Assembly (NCBI GenBank): GCA_003447785.1
Contig: DLYJ01000154.1
Span: 1-6,885 of the forward strand
Source of the DNA: Treponema sp.
GTDB lineage: Bacteria; Spirochaetota; Spirochaetia; Treponematales; Treponemataceae
DNA length: 6,885 nt
Direction: 5' to 3'
Shown: positions 1-5,182 of the stretch, one piece after another
How the letters are laid out: the number at the start of each line of letters is the position of its first letter
Numbering within the stretch: the first letter of the stretch is position 1
Program-made: the position numbers and the translations under genes
Notes under the pieces: model-generated
Told to the model about the DNA's origin: nothing
What the model saw: only the letters and a program-made list of their open reading frames with translations
The model's database searches: none

Positions 1-741
1 CAGGAACGCCTTGAACGTGACTACGACCAGGCAGTTATTTTTACCTCTCCATCCGTTGAATACAAATGTACTTTGACAAACGGGGACACAATTACAATTG
101 ATAACCCCACTGAGTATCCAGAAACAAAAATCAGGGAAGCTCAAGAACCGTATATCAGCGCTTCAATTATCACACCGGCAGAATATATCGGTTCAATTAT
201 TGCACTTTGTACTGAAAAACGCGGTGAGCAGAAAAATATGCAGTACCTGGACGAAAAACGCGTTGAACTTATCTACGAAATGCCCCTTGCCGAAGTTCTC
301 TTTGATTTTTATGACCGCCTCAAAAGCTATAGCCGCGGTTACGCAAGTTTTGACTACGAAGTAATCGGTTACAGAACAACTGATCTTGTAAAAGTAGACA
401 CACTGATTAACTCAAAACCGGTTGATGCATTGTCTTTCCTTGCATTCAGGGCGGGTGCCGTAGCGCGTGCCAAAAAGGTTTGCGAGCGACTTAAGGACGA
501 AATTGCGCGCCAGCAGTTTAAGGTTGCGATTCAGGGGGCCATTGGAAGTCAGATTATTGCCCGTGAGACTGTAAACCCTGTTCGTAAGGACGTTCTTGCA
601 AAGTGTTATGGCGGTGATATTACCCGTAAACGAAAGCTTCTGGAAAAACAGAAGGAAGGTAAAAAGCGCATGAAGATGGTTGGAAATGTTGAACTTCCTC
701 AGAGCGCCTTCCTTGCAGTCCTTAAGGAAAAGGAAGACTAG
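1..741 (+). CDS. lepA: Elongation factor 4 (LepA), C-terminal part, 5'-truncated by the window
   Basis: The reading frame is open from the first base to the TAG at 739-741 and gives 246 residues, so the true start lies upstream of the window; the TTG at 73 is an internal leucine codon. LepA/EF4 is a ribosome-associated translational GTPase that acts on stalled or assembling ribosomes in the cytoplasm. The fragment begins with QERLERDYD, which corresponds to about residue 350 of a ~600-residue LepA, after the GTPase domain. Fragment residues ~47-125 match the EF-G domain V-like fold (EKRGEQKNM, LKSYSRGYASFDY). Residues ~126-246 are the LepA-specific C-terminal domain, with the hallmark stretches RQQFKVAIQGAIG, VRKDVLAKCYGGD and KQKEGKKRMK. 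The end is intact at the usual length. It converges on the next gene with no spacer. Identification is by direct resemblance to known LepA sequences and is very secure. Confidence 0.97.
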   Translation, partial: QERLERDYDQAVIFTSPSVEYKCTLTNGDTITIDNPTEYPETKIREAQEPYISASIITPAEYIGSIIALCTEKRGEQKNMQYLDEKRVELIYEMPLAEVLFDFYDRLKSYSRGYASFDYEVIGYRTTDLVKVDTLINSKPVDALSFLAFRAGAVARAKKVCERLKDEIARQQFKVAIQGAIGSQIIARETVNPVRKDVLAKCYGGDITRKRKLLEKQKEGKKRMKMVGNVELPQSAFLAVLKEKED

Positions 742-2381
742 CTTAAGTCTTTGATAAAAAAGTCCAGTTCGCTTCTTACGCGTTTTAAGAAGCTTAAATC
801 ATCGCTTTTGCAGATATAACCGTCCGGAAAGTGCAGGTAGAGATAGCCGCATTTTTCCAGGCGGTTTTTTATTTCTGTCTGTAAATCGGGTGACGGGGCA
901 GGGCTTGCGGCCTGACCTTTTGAAAGCAATTCTTTTATTCTCAGTAAGTTTTCCCTATGCTCCTGAATAAATTTTTGTGTTGCAGGGGTTTTGTCTTCTG
1001 AGTTTTTGATAAAATTTCGGGTCGGCAGTTTTTTACCGAACGCCATTGCGCATTCAATAAAGTCTTGGGCAGGAACCAGTGGAATGCCCAGCCTGAGACC
1101 TGATTTTCCTGCGTCAAAAAGATTTTTAGTGCCCCCAAAAAACTGCGTAAAAAGGTCAGCGTAGTTTTTAAGTGTTATGTCTGTGACAACAGGAGAAGAT
1201 TTTCCCATAACTTTTCGGGCTCCTGTGCGGTAAGCTGCGTCATAGTTTTGAACCGGAACAAATCTTGTATTTTTGAAAAGGCGTGCGGTATGGGCTGGTG
1301 TTCCCCTTGCATGGGTAAAGCCTTCTGTAAAGGAAAAATCGAGGCCTGTCACAAAAACGGGATACATGTCGGACGACCTCATTTGAAGCGCTATAAAGGT
1401 CGCTGTGAGGCCTACAGAGCCCAATGGAGGCACAAAGGGAGGAAGAATACCTGTGTGCTCTGCTTCGCTGATAAATGAGGTTTTGTCGTATTCGGAGGTA
1501 AAGAAAGCGCAGGGGCTTTTGATTTTTTTTGAAAGGCTTATTCTGCTCGTCATGTCGCACAGGAGGATGCTTTCCATGTCCGTGCTTCCGATGTAGCATT
1601 TTTCTGAAGCAAGTTGGCTTTCAACTGCTACGACAAAGTCCGGCGTGATGTTATGTTTTTTCAGCGCGCTCAGGGCGGCGTCAACTGCGATTATGTAAAC
1701 GCTTGCAAAAATAGAATTCAAATCTTTATTTTCGGCACGGATTGAATTCAATAATTCTTCCAGTCCCTGGCCTGCTCCAAAGACAACAATGGGGCGGTCG
1801 ATTTTTTTGTAAAAGTCTCCGACGCTGTGATTTGCCGGAACCTTTTTTAAGTTTTTTAAAAAGTTCCTGCTGAAAAGGCGTCCCAGCTTAACAAGGGTTA
1901 TGCGGTTTTTCCAGAACTGGCCGATTGTGTTCTGGGCAAAAATTTTGTCGTATTCGTATTGTTTTGAATTAAAAAAAGTTCCGCCGCTCATGTCTACAGG
2001 CAGAGAGCGCCTGTATAAATACACTTTGTCAAAAAGTGAGGGCAGTTCCCTTGATGTAATAAGGGTGATGTTCCATTCAGCTTTAAGCCCTTCAGATGCA
2101 AGTTTAAAAAGTTCAGCATCGTCTTCTATTGCAACCAGGCGGACATTTGAATGTGATTTTGTTTTTTCCAGTAATTCAATAATTCCATGCCACAGACAGG
2201 GTGAAAATAAAAGAATCAGGGTGTTGTCAAGGATTGTAAGATTTTGGATGATTTGTTTGATTGAACGGTCGGCGGCGTATTTTGAATAGAGGTATCTTTC
2301 TTTGTATAGAATAGAAAGACCCTGTCCGGTCTGAACCGGGCAGGGTTTGTTTTCTTTTTGAGTGATATGGGAATTATCCAT
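738..2381 (-). CDS. DUF115/Maf-type protein (6-hydroxymethylpterin diphosphokinase MptE-like; motility-associated glycosyltransferase family)
   Basis: This encodes 547 residues from the ATG at 2381. An in-frame TTG at 2396 would add five residues but has no ribosome binding site, whereas purine-rich GAAG and AGAAGG lie just before the ATG. Residues 30-130 resemble the Maf N-terminal region (LYSKYAADRSI, then an alternating beta/alpha stretch). Residues ~196-350 form the DUF115 core: PIVVFGAGQGLEELL (glycine-rich loop, 197-211), IIAVDAALSALKKHNITPDFVVAVE (230-254, written here as the family's 'IIAV..AL..L...I.PD' pattern) and VFVTGLDFSF (342-351), followed by THARG. There is no signal peptide or membrane segment, so it is probably cytoplasmic. 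Family members include archaeal MptE and bacterial Maf proteins that add nonulosonic acids to flagellin; the precise substrate here cannot be read from sequence. It lies 23 bases downstream of the PpiD-like gene, so co-transcription is likely. Residues 490-500 are a Pro/Ala/Ser-rich linker before a short C-terminal helical tail. Confidence 0.8.
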   Translation of the reverse strand: MDNSHITQKENKPCPVQTGQGLSILYKERYLYSKYAADRSIKQIIQNLTILDNTLILLFSPCLWHGIIELLEKTKSHSNVRLVAIEDDAELFKLASEGLKAEWNITLITSRELPSLFDKVYLYRRSLPVDMSGGTFFNSKQYEYDKIFAQNTIGQFWKNRITLVKLGRLFSRNFLKNLKKVPANHSVGDFYKKIDRPIVVFGAGQGLEELLNSIRAENKDLNSIFASVYIIAVDAALSALKKHNITPDFVVAVESQLASEKCYIGSTDMESILLCDMTSRISLSKKIKSPCAFFTSEYDKTSFISEAEHTGILPPFVPPLGSVGLTATFIALQMRSSDMYPVFVTGLDFSFTEGFTHARGTPAHTARLFKNTRFVPVQNYDAAYRTGARKVMGKSSPVVTDITLKNYADLFTQFFGGTKNLFDAGKSGLRLGIPLVPAQDFIECAMAFGKKLPTRNFIKNSEDKTPATQKFIQEHRENLLRIKELLSKGQAASPAPSPDLQTEIKNRLEKCGYLYLHFPDGYICKSDDLSFLKRVRSELDFFIKDLS

Positions 2382-2404
2382 GCCTTCTATCTTCAAAAAG
2401 ATTT

Positions 2405-3871
2405 TTATTTTTTCATGATTTTGTTAAAGAAAACGTTTGAAACGTCATTCTTAACCTTGCTGCTTGTGAGCAGTGTAGACTGGCTTGCGCTCTGGTCAAT
2501 TGTTTTGATTTTGTCTGCTACAGATTTTTTAGCAGCGTCAGTTACATTGTCTGTCTGAACTGTTGTAAGTTTGAGAACAATTACATTGTTGCCCAGAACA
2601 ATCGGTTCAGAAACTTCGCCCTGTTTGAGGGAGAATGCTGTCTTGAGGAAGTTTTCGTTTGATGAAGCTGAAGCAAGTTCCTTTACATCAGAAGAAATTG
2701 AAGCAAAGAGTTCTGAATTGTCATAGTTGAGAGGGAAGGCCGGAACTGAAACGTATTTACCTTCGCTATCAGTACATGCTTTTTTGAAGCCCTTTGTTGA
2801 TGCATTGTTGATCATGCCTTTTGCAGATGTGATGTAGTAGTCTTCGATTTTTGAAGATTCTTTTGTTTCGATATAGCTGCGGACTGCGGCAATTGTTGCT
2901 TTGTCAGAAAGGTCCGGAGCAGTTTTTGCAAGGTTGCAGCGGAAAATTGAGTAACCTGCGTTTGTTTCGATTACGTCAGAAAGTTCATCAACGTTCAATG
3001 CAGAAATCTTTTCGATATCGTCAGCATTTTTGAGGATGTCCTTAATCTGATATTCAAGATTTGAAGTTACGAGACCATCGCTTCCTGAGTATGCTTTGTC
3101 AGAGTATTCGCCGACAGCATCAGCAAAAGTGATTTCTTCGTTTTTGATTTTGTTGAGGACTGACTTTGCTTTTGCAGATTCTTTTACTGTGATTACAGAA
3201 ACATTGTATTTGTTGAACAAGTCCTTGTTTTCGCCAGCAAAAGTTTTAACTGCTGAATCAGGATAGTCTTCAGTGTTGAATACAGCCATGTCAAATGCAC
3301 GTTTTTCTCCGCCTACTTTAGCGAGGAATTCTGCTTCTGCTGCAGGTGCCTTAAGACCGTACATTTTCTGGCCGCCGATGTCTACCTGAGAACCGAGAAG
3401 GTCTTCGCTGTAGCGGTTCCATATCTGGCCGCGTGTAAGCTCTTTCTTGAGGTTTGCAACATCTTCAGGTGCTACAGAGTTGTAGATTTTTGATGAATAG
3501 TTGCCGTTTTCGTCAGCAAAGTAAGGAACCATTGCCCGTGCAACAGCTTCTTCTGCCGGCTTCCAGCCTGCTTTTTCGATTGCCTGTTTGTAAGCAATTG
3601 CCTGTACGGCTGAGTTGAAAGCATAGTTGTAGATGTAGAAATAATCAGAGTCTGTAAGGTTAGCACCCTGGTTGCGGTACATTTCTGTGTAGTTGTTTAC
3701 GGCGTTAGCAAATTCTGTACCCTGAGCATATTCAATCTTTTTGTTTCCGTATTTACCAAAAACAAGAGCATCGCCCTGTGCGCCCGGTGTAGCAGCCGGA
3801 ATAAAAATAAAGGTGATTGCGGAAAAAATAAGAATGATTACAGATCCGACAAATAACAATGTTTTTCTCAT
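2405..3871 (-). CDS. PpiD/SurA-like membrane-anchored parvulin-type folding factor
   Basis: This encodes 488 residues. The ATG at 3871 is supported by AGAAGGA at 3882-3888, ten bases upstream. Residues 5-27 (LLFVGSVIILIFSAITFIFI) are one hydrophobic segment after a short positive N-terminus, which fits a signal anchor placing the rest in the periplasm. Residues ~35-215 are a helical SurA_N-type chaperone region. Residues ~224-316 follow the parvulin (PPIC) pattern: VSVITVKESAKAKSVLNKIK, FADAVGEYSD, then DELSDVIETNAGYSIFRC. A second stretch at 410-435 (AFSLKQGEVSEPIVLGNNVI) repeats the C-terminal half of such a domain, as in PpiD. The histidine normal at the first strand of active parvulins is replaced by valine, and the GGDLG loop is altered, so I infer chaperone activity without prolyl isomerisation. 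It is the first gene of an operon with the DUF115 gene. The assignment to a PpiD-like architecture is firm; orthology to PpiD itself is not. Confidence 0.82.
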   Translation of the reverse strand: MRKTLLFVGSVIILIFSAITFIFIPAATPGAQGDALVFGKYGNKKIEYAQGTEFANAVNNYTEMYRNQGANLTDSDYFYIYNYAFNSAVQAIAYKQAIEKAGWKPAEEAVARAMVPYFADENGNYSSKIYNSVAPEDVANLKKELTRGQIWNRYSEDLLGSQVDIGGQKMYGLKAPAAEAEFLAKVGGEKRAFDMAVFNTEDYPDSAVKTFAGENKDLFNKYNVSVITVKESAKAKSVLNKIKNEEITFADAVGEYSDKAYSGSDGLVTSNLEYQIKDILKNADDIEKISALNVDELSDVIETNAGYSIFRCNLAKTAPDLSDKATIAAVRSYIETKESSKIEDYYITSAKGMINNASTKGFKKACTDSEGKYVSVPAFPLNYDNSELFASISSDVKELASASSNENFLKTAFSLKQGEVSEPIVLGNNVIVLKLTTVQTDNVTDAAKKSVADKIKTIDQSASQSTLLTSSKVKNDVSNVFFNKIMKK

Positions 3872-3881
3872 AGTGAATGTG

Positions 3882-3888
3882 TCCTTCT
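3882..3888 (-). promoter_or_regulatory. Ribosome binding site of the PpiD-like gene
   Basis: The minus strand reads AGAAGGA here, ten bases before the ATG at 3871. It fixes the start of the membrane-anchored protein and precedes its positively charged N-terminus. Confidence 0.7.
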
Positions 3889-3901
3889 TTTTAGTAATAA
3901 T

Positions 3902-3912
3902 GGGTAGTACCC
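3902..3912. promoter_or_regulatory. 11-bp perfect dyad in the leader of the PpiD-like gene (possible operator)
   Basis: The sequence GGGTA-G-TACCC is a perfect inverted repeat around one central base. It is too tight to form an RNA hairpin but suits a dimeric DNA-binding protein. It sits about 20 bases downstream of the predicted -10 element, between the transcription start and the ribosome binding site. A role as an operator is inference. Confidence 0.3.
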
Positions 3913-3932
3913 TTTATTAAATATAGTGTTTA

Positions 3933-3962
3933 ATTTTATCATCTAGCCTTGTTAACTGTCAA
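3933..3962 (-). promoter_or_regulatory. Sigma70-type promoter for the ppiD-like/DUF115 operon
   Basis: On the minus strand a perfect -35 TTGACA (3957-3962) is followed after 18 bases by TAAAAT (3933-3938), five of six matches to the -10 consensus. Transcription would begin near 3926, leaving a leader of about 55 bases before the ATG at 3871. The -35 also lies in an imperfect 13-bp dyad at 3951-3963. Confidence 0.65.
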
Positions 3963-3993
3963 CAAAGGAATTGGCGGGTTCGGGGAGGAAGAT

Positions 3994-4029
3994 AAAAAAA
4001 TGCAAAAAAAAATTAAAATTTTGAAAAAA
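3994..4029 (+). promoter_or_regulatory. A-tract region upstream of the tRNA promoter (UP-element-like)
   Basis: Runs of seven, nine and six A's, interrupted by a few other bases, fill the stretch directly upstream of the tRNA -35 element. This position and composition match UP elements, which bind the alpha C-terminal domain of RNA polymerase and are common at stable-RNA promoters. The function is inferred. Confidence 0.4.
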
Positions 4030-4034
4030 TGCTA

Positions 4035-4061
4035 TTGACCTAAATTCTTTGCTTTGATAAT
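4035..4061 (+). promoter_or_regulatory. Promoter of the tRNA-Asp gene
   Basis: TTGACC at 4035-4040 matches the -35 consensus at five of six positions. The -10 is GATAAT at 4056-4061 (five of six, spacer 15) or, with a more usual 17-base spacer, the overlapping TAATAT at 4058-4063. The start of transcription would fall just before the tRNA at 4075. Confidence 0.6.
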
Positions 4062-4074
4062 ATAACAACATCAC

Positions 4075-4148
4075 GCGGGCATAGCGAAGCTGGTTATCGC
4101 GCTGGCCTGTCACGCCGGAGATCGCGGGTTCGAGCCCCGCTGCTCGCG
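4075..4148 (+). tRNA. tRNA-Asp (anticodon GTC)
   Basis: The 74 bases fold into a full cloverleaf. The acceptor stem is GCGGGCA/TGCTCGC with one G-U pair, the D stem GCGA/TCGC, the anticodon stem CTGGC/GCCGG with loop CTGTCAC (anticodon GTC), and the T stem GCGGG/CCCGC with loop TTCGAGC. The discriminator base is G, as expected for aspartate. CCA is not encoded (TAA follows), so CCA must be added after transcription. It is followed three bases later by a terminator hairpin. Confidence 0.95.
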
Positions 4149-4151
4149 TAA

Positions 4152-4183
4152 GCCCTCCTGATTTTAGGAGGGCGTTTTTTTTT
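4152..4183 (+). terminator. Intrinsic terminator between tRNA-Asp and tRNA-Pro
   Basis: A perfect eight-base stem, GCCCTCCT (4152-4159) with AGGAGGGC (4166-4173), encloses the loop GATTTT and is followed by G and nine T's (4175-4183). This is a textbook Rho-independent terminator on the plus strand. The last T is directly followed by the first base of tRNA-Pro, which is unusual. Confidence 0.85.
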
Positions 4184-4256
4184 CGGGTATTAGCGCAGCT
4201 GGTAGCGCGCTACGTTCGGGACGTAGAGGCCGGCGGTTCGAATCCGCCATACCCGA
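4184..4256 (+). tRNA. tRNA-Pro (anticodon CGG)
   Basis: The 73 bases form a perfect cloverleaf. The acceptor stem is CGGGTAT/ATACCCG, the D stem GCGC/GCGC, the anticodon stem CTACG/CGTAG with loop TTCGGGA (anticodon CGG), and the T stem GGCGG/CCGCC with loop TTCGAAT. The C at position 1 and discriminator A are typical of proline tRNAs. CCA is not encoded. No promoter can lie between the terminator and this gene, so its expression must come from readthrough or from a promoter inside tRNA-Asp or the hairpin. Its 3' end is 14 bases from the stop of a convergent gene. Confidence 0.94.
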
Positions 4257-4270
4257 CTGTTTCCCATCTT

Positions 4271-5011
4271 TTAATAAACAATCATTTCATACCGGCCCAT
4301 TGAGGTCCGGATTATGTCAATCCTGCTTTCAGTGTCTTTTTCTATATATTTTTTCAATCTTGAAATATACGAATAAACTGAATTGATGCTTTCCCTCGCA
4401 CGTCCTCTTTTCTTAAACAAGGCCTTTGAAAGTTCCATTAGGGTAAAGTCCCGGGTGCGGTTTTTGTACATGTATTGAAAAAGGCTGAACATGGAAGGCG
4501 GAATGCCGGTGCGGCGCCTGAACTGGTACAGATCAAGTTCGCGGTAAGGTGTGTTCTGGCGGAGATCCTTGTAGGCGAGGGGAACCGGCGGTTGTAATAG
4601 TGAAATGTGGGGACGGATTTTTGAATCGCAGATGAGCGAATTCATCCGGTTTAATAATTCGATAGTATTTTCCGAAAGGATGGTGTTGTAGGCATTTTCG
4701 TTCTGCATAATCCACCATGCAACCCGCTCATCATCATCGGGCAGGGGATCGTTGTAAAAAATGACGGGAACGTTGTTACCAGTCTGCTTTACAATGTCAA
4801 AGAAGTTTACCGAAGCGTTCCCTGCGTAGGAAAAATCGCAGACCAACAGATCGACTTTTTTTGTTGTTGAATGTAAATCGTTGTCTAAACCGAGCCAGTC
4901 ATCCTGGATATAACCGTGGTAGCCAAAATCATTGAGTCGGTTTATTATTACCCGACAGACACTTTTCTGCTCCGTTACAAAACAGACTCTCATACTTTTT
5001 GTATACTCCAT
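4271..5011 (-). CDS. Atypical response regulator: degenerate receiver domain plus winged-helix DNA-binding domain
   Basis: This encodes 246 residues. Residues ~7-125 have the alternating pattern of a receiver domain: RVCFVTEQKS (7-16), KVDLLVCDFS (52-61) with Asp59 at the phosphoacceptor position, and VPVIFYNDP (81-89). The usual acidic pair is reduced to Glu14, and the conserved Thr/Ser and Lys are not evident, so ordinary phosphorelay control is doubtful. Residues ~160-246 resemble an OmpR-type winged helix: FTLMELSKALFKK, the recognition helix SVYSYISRLKKYIE (211-224) and the wing RTSMGRYEMIV (235-245). No sensor kinase is beside it. The start at 5011 lacks a ribosome binding site; Met7 (4993) has GGAG 12 bases upstream and begins exactly at the first receiver strand, so it is a real alternative. 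Target genes are unknown. It converges on tRNA-Pro with no terminator between them. Confidence 0.72.
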   Translation of the reverse strand: MEYTKSMRVCFVTEQKSVCRVIINRLNDFGYHGYIQDDWLGLDNDLHSTTKKVDLLVCDFSYAGNASVNFFDIVKQTGNNVPVIFYNDPLPDDDERVAWWIMQNENAYNTILSENTIELLNRMNSLICDSKIRPHISLLQPPVPLAYKDLRQNTPYRELDLYQFRRRTGIPPSMFSLFQYMYKNRTRDFTLMELSKALFKKRGRARESINSVYSYISRLKKYIEKDTESRIDIIRTSMGRYEMIVY

Positions 5012-5041
5012 TTAAATTATGAGGGGAATTTGTAACATCTC

Positions 5042-5060
5042 TCCGATTTCAATAATCGGA
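5042..5060 (-). repeat. Seven-base-pair inverted repeat upstream of the regulator gene
   Basis: TCCGATT (5042-5048) and AATCGGA (5054-5060) pair perfectly around a five-base loop. On the minus strand this hairpin ends about 30 bases before the regulator's start codon at 5011. No T-run follows on either strand, so it is not a terminator; it may be part of a structured leader or an operator. Confidence 0.5.
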
Positions 5061-5098
5061 CTGAGCGGGTTTTAAGAATAGTTTAATGTAACTTAATT

Positions 5099-5156
5099 AC
5101 GGCTGAAATTCTTTAATTCAATTTTAGAAATAGAGTTTTTAGAGAAAATCAGCCGT
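5099..5156. repeat. Large imperfect inverted repeat between pncB and the regulator gene
   Basis: The outer arms ACGGCTGA (5099-5106) and TCAGCCGT (5149-5156) pair perfectly, with one further T-A pair outside at 5098/5157. After a symmetric A-A/A-A bulge, TTCTTTAA (5109-5116) pairs with TTAGAGAA (5139-5146) with one G-U pair. About 17 pairs enclose a 22-base loop. No T-run follows the arms, so it does not look like a standard terminator. Together with the hairpin at 5042-5060 it fills much of a 171-base spacer that holds no gene and no promoter I can defend. Confidence 0.55.
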
Positions 5157-5182
5157 ATTGAATTCAAAAAAAGCGGGATTGC

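Noticed and set aside
771..793. Perfect 8-bp inverted repeat GCTTCTTA/TAAGAAGC near the lepA/DUF115 junction, considered as a bidirectional terminator.
   Set aside because: It lies inside the DUF115 coding region, is AT-rich, and no T-run follows on either strand.
1240..1599. Open frames of 60-130 codons overlapping the DUF115, PpiD-like and pncB genes in other frames, such as 1240-1599 (-) and 1900-2289 (+).
   Set aside because: They lie wholly within strongly supported genes, lack ribosome binding sites and show no protein-like patterns; they are shadows.
2382..2396. TTG at 2396 as start of the DUF115 gene.
   Set aside because: No ribosome binding site is placed for it, and the ATG at 2381 gives a natural N-terminus with purine-rich sequence upstream.
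4000..4038. A 12-codon ORF on the plus strand (Met at 4000) preceded by a strong GGGGAGGA at 3982-3989.
   Set aside because: The coding stretch is nearly all A's, no promoter is seen before it, and it runs into the -35 of the tRNA promoter. An A-tract UP-like element explains the composition better.
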